Of a DNA stretch of 64,000 nucleotides, positions 22,233 to 35,689 are shown in pieces (position 1 is the stretch's first letter; each line of letters opens with the position of its first letter). Where the stretch lies: NCBI GenBank assembly GCA_013397695.1, contig VYZI01000085.1, positions 2,758,379-2,822,378 on the forward strand, given 5' to 3'. A program made the translations under genes and the position numbers. This DNA is from Centropus unirufus (taxonomy: Eukaryota > Chordata > Aves > Cuculiformes > Centropidae). Under the pieces are notes generated by a model. It did not search any database. It was not told the DNA's origin and was given only the letters and a program-made list of their open reading frames with translations.

Positions 22233-25200
22233 TTAGGAATTATCCACATGCAATATCTAATTTGAAAGATTGATCACATTCTGAGATTAAAAGGTAAGCA
22301 GTACAGTATTCCTTCCACTATTTGTTCATGTTGTCAAGTAAGAAGAATTCAGGGCTTGTTTTGCAACAATTTTTTGTCCATCAGCTTTGGAAGAGGTGTC
22401 CTAGCCACCTCATTGGTATTTGTAACTTGAGAAATACTAACATGAATTACACAAACTGATTGAATAGCTTGGAATTAGTGGACTCACACAGCTGAGACTT
22501 CTTTTGTAATCCTCTGATCATCCTTTCTCTGCCATTATTTCTACTTTCTGAGTTAATAAACGTGGAGGATTTTTTGTGAGAGGCTAAAATTATGCATATT
22601 TCTTTAAATAAAGTTTAATCAATGCAACGCAAAAAGCCATTATATTGCTTCTGCTTCAAAATCTCTGTTTTCCAGACATCACATGATATCACCTGAGACA
22701 TGAGTCAGATAGACATGGTAAGATTTCTTTTTAGCAATGTTTTAATGAGACAGCAGAGACTGCATTTTCAGCTGCTGCTTCTAAATCTGTAGCTACAAAA
22801 TACCAGACGTGCAAGAAGGATGCATTCTTGCAAACCTCGTATCCTGGTAAAGATTTCTGCAGCATTTTCCCTGCATGTACTTCACTCCCCAAAAAAGCCA
22901 AGGTATATTTAGGTCTATGCTTACAGAAAAAAAATCACCCCTTTTTCAGAGATTTGCATATTTCAGCACTGACTTCCTAGGAGCCTTCGCTTAAGGCTGC
23001 TCCATGCAGCATGTTTTTGCTGCCTTACTCTAAACTGTCTTTAAGGGAAAGCAGTTTTGTTAATCTGACAACAGGTACATGAAAACTACTTTTTTCCTTG
23101 GGCCAAGAGCAAAAACAGTTTGGTTTCTGGTTTGCTGCAGAGCAGTCCCCTCTGCATTTGGTGTGACCTGCACTTTTAGCAGGACACAGACAGATTTTCT
23201 TGTTCTGCCTTGCTACCTGCAATGCAGGAAAGGACTGAAGAGAATAAGGTTTGTCTACTCCTCCTTGCACCTCTGGTCTGGTTTAAGTGCACTCAATGTC
23301 CCAGAGTGCACCATTCCAATTACCTGTTCAGGTACTGCATTTTAATGGAAAAAACACAGTTTAATAATGAAAACTGTTTAAGGCCTTTATTTCCTGAATC
23401 TCTCCTTTAGCAAGCAGTTTCCTAAAACTTGTTTCCATACTATAGGCTCAAGTATCATAAGGAGATAACTGGGTGGAAAAGCAGCTCAGGTATCTTTGGA
23501 AGAAATTGCAAAGGTTTCCAGTAGTGGTATTCACTTTCAGAGAGGGACTGTGGAAGAGAAGAGAGTTACTAAAGGAGCAGAGAAGGAGAAATCAAGCGTC
23601 TGCTTTATGTTACTGGCTAAATGCTTGACACATGAATAAAAGATGAAATCACAAAAGAAAGAAGAAATATGAGCTGCTAAAAACAAGTCTACATAAATAG
23701 TAAATCTTGTTTGAAAGACTTAGTGAAATTTATTAAAGGGGCAATGCAGAGGACGCAGGAGGCTGAAATAACATAATCCACATTCAGGAAAGGACACCTG
23801 CTGCCTTGGAGCCAGGTGGGCTGGGGAGGGTAGCAACAGAGATAATGCTGAGCAAATAACCCCACAACATGGAAAAGAAGGTGGAGGAGGAGTATGGAAT
23901 GGTCAGCATGTGGACCTGCACCACAGCAGCCTTGAGCTGGATCATAAGAGTGTGAGGAGAACAGCCTTCAATTTATCCTGCATCCTGGTCTTTGCCTCTG
24001 GCCTTGAAGGGCTAAGTTGTCGTACCTGCTATTGAAGAAGTCATGGCATCTTAAAATAGAGTTAAGAACAGATTGCCAACATGCTTTTTTCCTGCTGTTG
24101 TCAGTGACCTACAAGATCCATTTATAAATATTGCCCACAAGTTTCTCCAGGCCCTCGCTCACCGGTGCGGAAAGGCCAAGGACTGTTACTGCTGCAGCAC
24201 GGCTGAAGAAAATTATTTCCACCCAGAGAAGAGGGCAGTGACCTGCTTTGCTCTTATATTCGCCAGCTGGCGTCTGTGCAGAGCTCCCTCAATTGTCCTT
24301 GATGAAGACTTCAGATCTGCTTCTATTAAAGGTAAAATTGAAGTGTAATGTTAGGAAGGGCTGCCAGATAAGTTCATTTTACTTTGAAGCTGGAGAATAG
24401 GATACTACCTATCCACAACAACTGTTTCGGGCAGATTGAGTATTTTCCATCTAAAATGCTATTTCTGGGTTCTCCTTTCCTTCTTGCCAGAATATTGCTC
24501 GTTGGAGATTGGTTTCTCTGCACCTGAAACAGTCAGCAGAAATGTGCCAGCCATGGAGTCTGCTCTCCCTGATGGTCCTGGACATCACAAGGGGCTCAAA
24601 CCAAGAAAGCACCCGTGAGACTGATGGACCTACCTACTCAAGAGATGTGGAATTCCCATGGAAATGAAGTCTGGTCTTCCTCTTCAGATAAAGTGGCTAC
24701 AGCCACTGTTTTTAACTGTAGTGAACCAGAACTGCTATCTTTTAGGTCATATTAAATTCCCACTTGGGACTGGGAACAGCGTGGTATCTTTACTCAGTGA
24801 GGGTGGAAGATGCCAAAATCAAATATTCTCTTTAACTCCTGCTCTCACCCTTGCACCAGAAACCAGTGGTTTCTGTAAAGCACCTGAGCTTTCAATGCCT
24901 CCTTGAAAATCAGCTCAGTAATACTAAAGAGGAGTACGACAGGGTGTAAATAAGCATGACCGAGCAGCGATTATTCAGCCCAGGGCAGCACACACCGACT
25001 GAACTTGCAGAATAATTTAAGCTTCCTTCTTTGGATTGCAACTCCCAGCTACAACAGTTCCATGCCTGTGAGATGTGCTTTCCGAGGTAAAACTCTTTTT
25101 ATTAAGTGAGCCACAGCATTGGATATTGACCCTTGACAAACCTGAACAGGAGAAAGCACAGCAGAGCACCTGCCTGGCACAGCCGGGACGGGATCTGGCA

Positions 25201-28200
25201 GTGCTCATGGTGGATCTCAATGAATAAGGACAGTAAAGTGAATGCAAACACTGGCAGAAAGCACCGTAATTACTCAGGGCCTGATCTGCAGTAAAGACAC
25301 GTGAGCTTTTGTGGCAGGATTTCTCATGAAATTCCATTATTTCATGAGATTTTGGCTGCACTGGTCCTGCTCCCAGATCCAACATGACTGGAAGCAGATG
25401 GTCCGTGATGGTCCAATACACAATTTATCATTTAATGAGTTGGGCTGTTGTTTTTTTTTTTAATAGCTAATGCACTGCAGTGTGTTTTGGCTGAGTCCCG
25501 GAGATCTTTCAAAAGCCCAATTATATCTTATAAGGTCAGTAGGCACTTATTTTTAAGAGCTAATGATTCAGTATCTGCTTGGGTTCGATGCTCCCTGTAA
25601 TGTTTTGATGTTTGCTATAAAAATTGCTTCAGTGATTCATTTGCATGCACTTCTCCTTTGTTTGAAAGGGAGTCGTTTAGAGTGGCTATTTTAAGGGTTG
25701 TTAAGTGGAACATCCTAAGTGTGAACACTCCGCAAAGATAAATGGAAACGTTTAATATTTATGCTATGCTATTTTACTGTGTCTCAGTCACGTAAAATCA
25801 GATCACTGTCCTGCCGCTCTTGTTTTAAAAGGACAGCACTAAAAGTAAGAAAACGTAGCAATAATCGGCTTGTTAACACAGGTGATGGTTTAAAGATAAA
25901 CAATTCAGAGGCACAATTCTAGCACACTTATAGTGCTGAGAGTCTGCTGAAACAAAGCTGAAGCAGAAGAATACAAAAGAAAAGATTGTACTACCCTCAG
26001 TCAGCAATTCTACCCTGTGCTTCTTCCAGCCATAGCTGCATCTGGAGGGATTTCGAGTCACCTAAACCTCTCGCTCCTGCTCCCAGTGTATCCCGGAGGT
26101 GTCGCTCATATGTCCTGGCAGTGATGCTTGTTAACAGAGTTCCTCTAAGCCATAGTATAATGCCCTCACGACTGCTTGAGGGGCTACAGTACAAACCTGA
26201 TCATCCATCCTTGTGCCAGCCCGAAGGGACGATGAAGTACGGCACAAGATCTCCTTGAGTGGGCTCTGCTGCGGAAATCATTGCTGTCAAAGTGCAGCCT
26301 CAGGAGACTGCAGGCAGGGTATTGATTGCAAGAACACTGTGGATATAAATATGCATATTTCACCCTGTCAGAGCTGTACTTCATCCAGCACCACCTCAGG
26401 AGCCGACTGGTCCTCGGGTTCATGGGGCGCATGCACAGGGCCATGGGGACCCTGCAAGAGCAGCCCTGAGCGGCGGTCACAGCCTCACGTTAGGTGCCTT
26501 CATCTCTGGTAGAGGCTTCTTCAAGCCTTGAACCATGAGACTGAACACACCACTAAAATTGTCTCAGTGTCAGCCTGGGTACCTTTAGCCTTCGTGCCCA
26601 CATACAGATTGGTACCTTTCTGAATCGAAGTTCTCAGTCCTTAAGTTGGAAGGATCGGGATCCACTGTGCTAGATGATCCAAGGGGTTCTTCGTTAGCAG
26701 TGTTCGGATCAGGCTCACACAGATAAACCCATCAGCGCACTTGTAAAATCTATAGTAAGTAACTGTTCAACTTCTGGCATAACTTGGGTCTCTGACTGAG
26801 CTCTGAAAGACTATTTGTATGCTTAAACTCAAAGTTAACAGATCTGTTAATCATTCCCTATGGATTTTGAGGAATGTAAAAGCTATTTTTAAATCCTACC
26901 AAAGATTTGCCAAATTCTTGTGATTAACAAGAAGCTTTTATAAATGCAGACATTTGCAGACAATATATGATCTAAAATTTACCATTTAATTGTTTCAAGT
27001 CATTCACCTACTCCTAACAGTGCCTGGTCGCATCCCATATTAGGGTTAAACCTTCCTTCTCAGACCAAAACTTGGCAGCTAAATATAAACTTGAGCCTAA
27101 TCCAAGCTCTTGCTTCAAAAATGTTAGTTTATACAGCTGACTGTGCTAAGTGGGGATGGAAAGTTGTTATTGCTGAAGAAGTTCCTTACTATTTTAAAGC
27201 AACTTTACCAGCTATTTCTTTGCTGTATTTCTTACTGTCACATTTCTGGTCATAGCTAAAATTACATGGAATTTTTTTTCCTTTCTGCTGAGAGCAAGAG
27301 GTGAGAGCAGTGAAGGGCTTAGGGGGTCTCACAGCTGACATTCTGTGTCCATCCATGCATCTGGCTCGGAACAAGGCTGGGTGAAGAAACATGGGCAAAA
27401 GTCATCCACAAAGATTAAGCTGAAGATCAAACAAACTCAACTTGCTGATAAGGGTAGAGCACTGAGAAGGCTGTAGTCCCCCTGACAGACAGGGATGCAC
27501 CCGTATCACCTGGCGTGACACAGTTGTACAGCAACTGTTTTCCTCTTCCCCTAGGGTGCAATTTGATCTCGCCTTACCTGTCTTAAGACTTCGATCCACC
27601 TACAGCTGTTAATACCCAAATCTTCACTTATGCTCTGTCATCCTTCTCATGGATTTCCAAAACAAAAGCTGAATTTAGCTGCCAGCCCCGATTTTCCTCC
27701 TCTGTGAATATTCAGAAACACTTCCACACATTTTCTTCCTCTCTGTTCCCAAAACTATTTTACTACATGTTAATTACGACCAAAAAGAGCTAGAAAGTTT
27801 TGATCATTATTAATAATTTCTAAAGCTTCCTCAAGTGGGACCTGCTTCAGTTAAGAGCTACAGCTGTGGGCCCAGGTCTCATTGCAGAACTGGAATTTCA
27901 TCTCCACTTCTACAGACAAGAAGGTGCTTCCACATGAGGCAATTTGTGGTCTTCTTATTTAGTGTATTTGTCCATTAAGGTCTCCCCTCTGCTTTGGAAA
28001 AAGGGGTCTTTTGGTTTCTTCTGGGTCTTAGTGACTATTTGCTTGTGTACAGAGAACAGACAATGCAGAGAAGCAGCTGGGAGGACAGAAGGCCAGCCTA
28101 CAGCAATTTCTGCAGTAACTTCGGCATCACTGTTGGTTCCATTGGAACTATAGGCATGCAACTGTCCGTAAACCCCAAAACCTGAATCTTTTTTTCCATC

Positions 28201-28292
28201 AGAACACGCACATCCCTTATTTTACAACTAATAGCACTTCATTGCTGATGGTATCCACATCAAGATTTGTTTATTGCTGCTTTTCTCAATTT
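22233..28292. other. Long non-coding stretch, no gene seen
   Basis: Unique sequence. Open frames (largest 134 codons, 25,017-25,421 minus) have no recognised domain. A foldback lies at 25,322-25,349. The interval 25,440-25,800 is complex and AT-rich, with an octamer ATTTGCAT at 25,639 and CTTTGTT at 25,656; it could be a conserved regulatory element, but this is only a guess from texture. Confidence 0.6.
25322..25349. repeat. Inverted repeat, 11-bp arms, 6-base loop
   Basis: TCTCATGAAAT (25,322-25,332) and ATTTCATGAGA (25,339-25,349) are perfectly complementary around TCCATT. Outside a short mismatched zone, GTGGCAG upstream and CTGCAC downstream could extend the stem with a bulge. The loop is short for a microRNA precursor. 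Confidence 0.85.
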
Positions 28293-28334
28293 AAAAATAT
28301 TTAGAAGAAAAACAAAAATATTTAGAAGAAAAAC
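28293..28334. repeat. Perfect 21-bp tandem duplication
   Basis: A 21-base unit beginning AAAAATATTTAG and ending AAGAAAAAC occurs twice, at 28,293-28,313 and 28,314-28,334, with no mismatch. This suggests a recent slippage or duplication event in otherwise unique DNA. Confidence 0.95.
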
Positions 28335-31144
28335 AGTGAGGAGTTTTACAAATTATTCTGGTTAAGTTGCGTAAATAACTTTAAGCCCTTTGTTCTTTCC
28401 ATTTCATTCCCCCAGGAGGTTCCCTGTGCTACGTATCTTTGTTTTTCATGCAGTTACAGCTCTGAGCTCACTTTGGCAAAAAGAGATATTTTGATTTAAA
28501 AAGATGCTTGTGAATGGAAGAACCAGGAAGACCATGCTGTATTCACTTCAGTACCTAAGTGTGTTATTGGGACATGTGAAATGTTAAAACCAAGCTCAAA
28601 GTTAGATATCATCAGGAAATCAGCAGCAACGATTAGAACTGTAATTACTGGTCATCCTGGTGTGAAAGTCTGAGGTTTTTTTTCTAAGGCAAGAGCTAGA
28701 AAAAGCCAGAGCCTGGGTATTGCAGTTTACACCAATTTCAGCACCAGAAATGCTGCTCTTCTCTTCAGGGATCAGATCCCGGAAAGTTAAAAAGGGAACA
28801 AAACAAAAGAGCATGTTTCAGTCTGCTCCTGTTTAAGTCAAACGTAAGACTCCTCTCAACTTGGATGAAAGTGTACTCAGGCCAGAGAGAAGCTGCACAA
28901 AGCTGAAGTTAGTCTGGTCTCCATGGTAGCCTAATTAGGTAGAATTTGCTCCCCCTTTTCCCACATAAGGTACCTACTAATAGAAAATAGCCTTGTGCCC
29001 CTGATGAGAAAAGTAGCATTACTGCGTGTGGTAGCACAATAGAGCATCCTGATCACGTTGTCTATGGATAAATTCACTGTATTTCTCCCTTGTGTGACTG
29101 ACTGCATCCTAAAACAACGATTACTGCTAAAAAAAAATTCTTCACCTTTGTTTCCTCAGACAGGAATTTCTCCTCCCTACCCCCTAGCTTCTTGCTCCCA
29201 GCTGTCAACTGACAAGATCAAAGGCTTAAAAACCACTTTTCTGGTCTTTATGCTCCATAGTCCAGTACAAGTGGGAAATGAGGACATTTACTTTATTAAA
29301 GAACTGCATTAAAGAGCTACAGATTTGTCTGGGAAGCTTTTTAGCAACTTTTGTGCCCCCTGTGAATTTATGGGACCCAAAGCAATTCAGCAGGAACTGG
29401 TGATTAGAGCTTACGAATTTTATTGTTCTACAAAGGGTGTAAATCCAATAAAGTTTATTCGATATTGCAATTAAATGACTCTTTGGTTTTATCTGATAAG
29501 CCAAGCTATCTGTAAGCTAAACTGTTCGGTAAAGCATTTCCCTAGTTACTCAAACTGCCCCTGTGGCACAGCAGACGATGAACAAGCGTAGTGTGAGATT
29601 AAGGCAGCAGCATTAGAGCTCATTTCGTATCCCCAGCCTTCAATAATGAAATTCAGTAAAAAGAAAGTATTATTGTTCTATATTGTCCTCTACAGCTATA
29701 AAGCATCGGCAAGCAACCCCTCAATAAGCATAAAAATGTGAATTTACTGGGGCTGTATATTAATCCGAACGTTTAAATGGCCAAGAAATCTCTTCCATAC
29801 TTGAAATCCCCGTGTTGGTGCCAGATTTCTATGGATTTGGTCACGCTTCTTCTTGGAGGATTCTGCCTGTGCTCTGGAACAACACACAGACCTTGTCTGT
29901 TCCGAGGGCAAGGAAAAGCCAGTGAGGTAAAATTAGCTGCTCTGCTTCCCAGGAGGGGAGTCTGGGGTCGTGGTGCTCACCAGCTGATGGGTGGTAACTT
30001 CTCAGGGAAAATAAAGCGATCGCTTTGCCACTCGAACTGTATCCTACAGGTAGCAGGAAGGAGGGATTCCCCCCCAAAATCAAACAAAATGGGACTTTGC
30101 TGTTATTCGCACGGTAGACGCCAAAGATTCCAGGGATCTCTGGATCCAAGGAAAACTTGTGCTTTGTTGAGGAAGGTAAATGTACTTATTTCTGAAGCCT
30201 AGCAAGTACCTTTAAACACGCTTTTGCTTGTGGGAGCTCAGATTTTCACCTACAGGAACAGGAGCCAGTCTTTTCCCAGAGGAGAGTTTCATAAACCCGC
30301 AAGAATTCTCTCTCTCCACCGAAGAGGAAGAACTGGAGAGTCCCCTGGGAAAGGAAGAGGTGAACTGGATTACACACCAGCCCTCTTCTTCCCTTCCACT
30401 CTGAACAAATGCAAACCACTTTCTTTGTTTATATTCCCTACCCATCAATTGTTTCCTCTTGTATCCACTGGGAATAAACCGCTTGTGTCACCTGGTACTT
30501 ACAACTTAATCAAATAAGAATGTGCTATCTTTACGAGACCAGGCAGGATGTATTTTGCTATTCACTATTTAGAGTGAAAAAAACAGCAACTCTGCCAAAA
30601 ATCAGCAATGACACATTCACAATATAAGAGGGAAGCGAACAGTGAGAACTCATCTTGAGCAGGAATTCCAACCCCTATTTTATTGTCTCTGGTAGCAGCA
30701 AGCATCATCTCCTTAGCTAATCCTAACACTGAATGTGATCCACATTTTTCTGTAATGCTCCCATCAATACATTTTCTGCATAAAAGTGAGTTTTACTCCT
30801 GATGGAAATCACTTTAAATAAATGCACTTACAGTGGCACCTAAAACTAGAGGAGTGAAACTTCAGCCTCTTTTTACCGGGTTTCTGTTTGAATGATCCTC
30901 TTCAAAAACTGAAATACAGCCGATCAGATGAGACTGATTCTGCCAATTTGGACTTCTGGTTTATAATTCTCATAAAATAAATACCCTCCTGAGTGGTTTA
31001 GAGGACTGCATTTTCACTTTTGTAAAAAGGAAGGGAGTCTAGTATGAGGGAATTTCCCTTGTTTTGTAATAAAGGGAGGGAAACTTTCTTATAATTGAGG
31101 CTGATTAAATAATTTTGAACTTGTGAGATAATTAAATCCACCAC
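28335..31144. other. Non-coding stretch, no gene seen
   Basis: Unique sequence. The open frame at 29,777-30,202 (141 codons, +) and its minus-strand partner at 29,841-30,149 carry no recognised motif. No repeat or RNA gene was identified. Confidence 0.6.
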
Positions 31145-31298
31145 CTGTATAATTGGACCTAATTTTAGGAACTCGTAGCTTTAAACACAGCTGGAGTACA
31201 GCAGCTGACAGGGCAGGGAGATAGCGAAGTGCATCCAGGGGCAGGCGGTACAGCAAGTTCTGTACAGGCTTGGTAACGATCCCTGCCCAGAAATCAAA
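31145..31298 (-). other. Exon-like GC-rich island, unknown
   Basis: On the minus strand a good acceptor (TTTTTTTATTTCCAG, ending at 31,299) opens into a frame reading FDFWAGIVTKPVQNLLYRL, then PLDALRYLPALSAAVL. A possible donor, CAG|GTGG, falls at 31,144. The first ~110 bases are much richer in G+C than the flanks, and the translation looks protein-like, with mixed charged and hydrophobic residues and codons ending in C or G. I do not recognise the protein family, and no partner exon was found nearby, though the minus frame at 31,370-31,753 lies just upstream. It could be a stray exon, a non-coding RNA exon or chance. Confidence 0.3.
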
Positions 31299-32620
31299 CT
31301 GGAAATAAAAAAACATACGTAAAGTGGAAAAGGCATTTTTCGGTCATTTTTGGAACTGAAAAATCTCACCTAGAAAGAAACAAAATTACAGAAATCAGGT
31401 AGAGATACTGGGGGATGCAATTTTACAAACCTGTGGACACTTGCAGGACTCTGTCCCAAGCTTTCCAGACAAATAATGCAATAGAAAAGAGGAGCTAAGT
31501 GAGTTAATAAGTAGGAAATCCTTTCAGTTAATCTAATGAGCTTTTTGGGGACAGAAGGAACAGTTTGAATAAAATCAGATACAGGTCCCCAACTGATGCA
31601 TCTGATGAAACAGCGATGATAATATCTAATGTCAGGCATTTTCATGGCTCTAGATTTGAGTAAAGCACCCTTATTATCCCTATGACATTGGCTTTGGGCA
31701 GCCAGGTGTTGTTTATTGCAATGTAACAAAAGCTGCCTAAATTGCTTTACCAATGTGTCCCCTGGACATTAGCATCCTAGTGAAGTCATTAAGGTGAATT
31801 TCCCATTATCAGCAATCCAGAGAGCATATTCTGCCAGAACTACCTTAGCAGTCAGGCAGCAAGCAATCAGGGGAGCTGAAATTGCGTTTTTAAAAATCTG
31901 AAGCCTGACAGTTCAAATGTCAGATGTTTGTACTGACACACAGATAATTTTGACAAGTCCTCTCAGTCTTCCATACCTAATTTTTGCTTTCATGGTGGAA
32001 ATGTGCAATGCATACTCAGACCCAGAAATAACAGCAGCAAAAAGGGGCCAAATAAGACAAGTTTCCAGTCCAAAAGCAGCTTAAAAATGAGCAATGAGTG
32101 ATTAAATAAACGAAGCAAAAATGAGAGTAGAGTCACTAGCATACAAGGAATGTAAACCTTAAGTATATTTTTAAACTTTTTTCCATTCTCAGAATGGTGC
32201 AACACCTTAAAAAAGGCAAATGTTAGCTCTGGAACTGAAGCAGAGGTTTGCAAGCACCACCTTGATCTTTTCAATTGATGTACAGATGTCTCTATATATT
32301 GATGAAGTTATGGCAGTCTAATCTACCCAGTAAACCCGTAATAACCCATTAGTCTCAGATTTGTGGAGTTACGCTATATTCCTACACATGGATAGACATT
32401 TACATTCAATATGTACTTCCAGAGGGAGCGGCACTACTCGTTTCTCCTGAAGCTCGTTTTGAAATGATCTGCATAACTTTTGGCTCAGTCTAATATTGTC
32501 TTTCAAGTACAAGGTACTTTTACTACCATCTTCCCTGCACACCTGGCACCTGGGGAGGACAACACTTTGCATGCGCCCAGTTTGTCTGAAGACAAACAGC
32601 ATTTGCTATGGATTTCAATG

Positions 32621-32636
32621 AAAAAAAAAAAAAAAA
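32621..32636. repeat. Homopolymer, 16 A
   Basis: An uninterrupted run of 16 A. It follows GATTTCAATG and precedes TCGCATTC. No upstream sequence resembling a known mRNA or short interspersed element was recognised. Confidence 0.95.
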
Positions 32637-35600
32637 TCGCATTCATGATGTTTATCCTAAAGCTGTGGTTCCACAGCCGTTTTGGATCTCAATAAAATTG
32701 TGTTGCCATTGGAAGAACAGAGCTTCAAACGTCTCCCTCTCCTTGTGCAGAGCAAGCGGTGAACAGACAAGCAAGGAAGAAGATTAGCAGCACTATTTGT
32801 CAGGCTGCTTCAGGGAAGGGTTCTTTTCCACCTCATCCTGACCTTTCTCTTTTTCCTGAAGCCTGACTGCCAATGAGACATCCCATCTTTTGACTGCTTC
32901 CCATCACCTACTCTCCATCCTAGGCAGAGCCAACTGTTTCAAGCATGCAGATAGGGCACACATACCCCGACTGGGCTCCTCGTGCTATTTTCTTGCAATT
33001 ACTGCCAACTTAAACAGTTCCTATTCTCAGAGGCACCCACATTGCTCCTTCCACTGTGCCAGCACAACCGCTGTGCCAAATAAATGCGTGGTGAACAAGA
33101 TCAGAGAACAAATCCATCTTACAATAACATTAAAAATAAATATTGAAGTGTTTCAGAATGTCACTTTATTCCAAAGTAGCGAAGGACCCTTTACTACTGA
33201 CCAGGTAAGGTGGTGACAATTAACAGGTTTTGAAAGATATTTCCCTAAATTAAATATGATGAGTGAGCTCTGCCTGCACTGAGTATCATGGACGGGATTA
33301 GAGCTCGGGAATGCCTGAATAAAAAGATTAGTAAAAAGCCCATATTTAGTAACCAAAGCAGAAGTAGAAAGAGTAAGAATATACAAAAATAACAAGAAAA
33401 AGAAATCCAGTAAAGTGAAACAGCAAAGTCAATGCGATATCTTGAACTTTGAGGCTGGGAAAGCAATTCACCCTGTGCCTGGCACAGTGGGAATCCTGGA
33501 TCATAGCTGGTACAATACAAATAGAAATAGCACATGAATAAAGAGTGACTCCCCCCCATCACACATTCTCAAAAATAGCCCATCTTCAACAGAAAAAATA
33601 ATCTTTTTAGAAAAATAAAGCCCAAAAACATTGAAACACACCCTCAGGCAAATTATTCAATTCACAACACTTAGAATAACCCTAACAAACTGGTAAAATC
33701 AGCTCTTTCCTTTGTTCGAGACACTGAGCTTTTTAGCTTGGAATTCATCTGAAGAAGCCCTGAGGAGCAGACACTGCTATGGGGAACACTCCAAGTGCTT
33801 CAGAGGAACTGTAAGTATATAAATATTGTGGGCAAAGCACCAGAGGAAGGCAGAATCACTGTTGTTATGGAAGCAAAGTCTTGTAGACACAAGAACTGCC
33901 TGTGCAAGTGATTCATAAGACAGATCATTGATATCTTTACATATCTTCTGCGTGACAACGGAATGCAAAAAAAAAACCTCAACCCAAATTCACTACATTT
34001 TGTGCTTTCAGATGATTCCATACAAGTCAACACTGCTACAGGAAGTGAAAACCTGATCCACTGGTGCGTTCAGATTTAGAAAAAAAGTCCTCAGCCTCAA
34101 AGGTTAAGGGAAAATCTGTATCTGCAACTGAGGTGTCTCTAAAACTGGGCAACCACCTAGCTTGAGCAGGCTCTTTTTTCATAATAGAAAGAGCAGCCTC
34201 ACAGATGAAAGCATTCATGAAAGCTGAGGAGAAAAAAAAAAGCCCTTATTCCTTCTCTTTGCCCTGTCCTTTGGCCCAGTATATATAGAGCAAATATTTT
34301 AAATAGAAAGCTAAGTTGGGAAGGCATTGAAAAGGTAACGGTGAGGTTCCCTTCCCTGCTGGCTGGGGCTCCCTGGTGCTCACAGAATACAGGAGCTGCA
34401 GAAAAAAAGAAGCAAGATGACCCCCAGGAGCGAGGCTGGTTCCAGCCTTGCCTTTTGATCCCATGGATCCGCTGAAACCTTCCCATGAAGGCAGCATTAC
34501 TGCGTCACAGCAGCATCGCTACATGGAAATAGCCTCCTCGAGAGGGAAAACTAAAAAGAAAGGCAGAAATGAGCCTTTGGCAAGGTGGGATTTTAACATT
34601 TGGGTATCAAATTATGCATCGACCTAGTGCCTGGACGTTCCCAGCGCTCCCAAGGGGTCCTGTGCCAGCATCCATGTCCAGCAGTGTCCTCCTCAACCTC
34701 CTCGTCGGCCGGATCCACAGTGAGAAGAGCCCCTGCAGGGCTCCAGGCAGGGCGAGGAGGCAGCCACCCTGCTCCTTGCTGATGCTGCTCGGCTGCTGCT
34801 TCTGTGCATCCCTCAGCTCCTCTTCTCTCAGGGCACACAGTAGCCCACGGCCAGGCAGCAGTGGCCATCCCTATGCCCAGATCAACCGGGCATGGCCATT
34901 CCCTCAGCAATACTGAACCAGGATTTCCAGCACCCCAGCAACTGAGCTGCAGTGCCAGTTAATATTCAGATATCGAAGTTTTATAAGCCATTCCAGGGGA
35001 TTTCTGGTGAGCAGCTTCAATCTAAGAGTCCCAAAGGGATGTAAATACCCAGCAATAAGAAAATAAGCACTCAAAAGCAAATAATCAGACATCAAATTAC
35101 AGGTTAGTGGATCCCTGGTGTAAAATCAGATTTACCTGATTGCTTTTCTGACCAGTGCAGCTGGTTTTCCATTCACAATAGGATTAATAGGAAAGAAACA
35201 ATTACTGGTTAAGCATGAAGGTTCAAAACGGAGTAAACTTTAAATTTTAATTAGAAAAAATCTCATTTCATCCATTGTATTTTATAAATAGCAGTTTAAA
35301 TTTGTCATTAGGGGTTTGTTATTCAAATGGGAAAGGAAGAAGGAATCTAAAAATCAATGTAAATGGGCAGATGAAAAATTTAAAGATATTGTATTAGGAA
35401 GGTTATATGAGCCTTAATTAAAAAAAAATGCCATCCCCTCAAAATACCTTCATCTGTTTAGTTTGTGAAGCAAGTGTGTAGTAATAGAAACAAATGATTT
35501 CATCTTCTATAAGATTTCCCAAACCAAGGTGAAGAGGTTACCCACATCTCTCAGCCCTCAGGATTGAGAGATTGTTTTGGTGAGCCATTTACAAAAAGAA

Positions 35601-35689
35601 AAAGATTAATTTGGGTTCAGATTTTGGGACAAAGATGGGGGTGATAACAAGCAAGGGCTGGCTGATGTCATCAGGCAGTGCTGGAACAG

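Noticed and set aside
21947..22265. Overlapping open frames of 94-101 codons on both strands
   Set aside because: They lie inside the minus-strand CR1 3' region and its flank, and are repeat by-products.
25578..25596. GGGTTCGATGCTCCC resembling a tRNA B box
   Set aside because: No matching A box, acceptor stem or cloverleaf could be formed around it.
29777..30202. 141-codon open frame (plus)
   Set aside because: Has an equally open minus-strand frame over the same bases and no recognisable family, so it is probably non-coding.
32370..32700. Processed pseudogene ending in the 16-A run
   Set aside because: No polyadenylation signal just before the run, no target-site duplication and no gene-like sequence upstream.
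34569..34916. GC-rich open frames of 115 and 105 codons on opposite strands
   Set aside because: Openness on both strands follows from GC content. No domain, and CpG density is too low to call a promoter.
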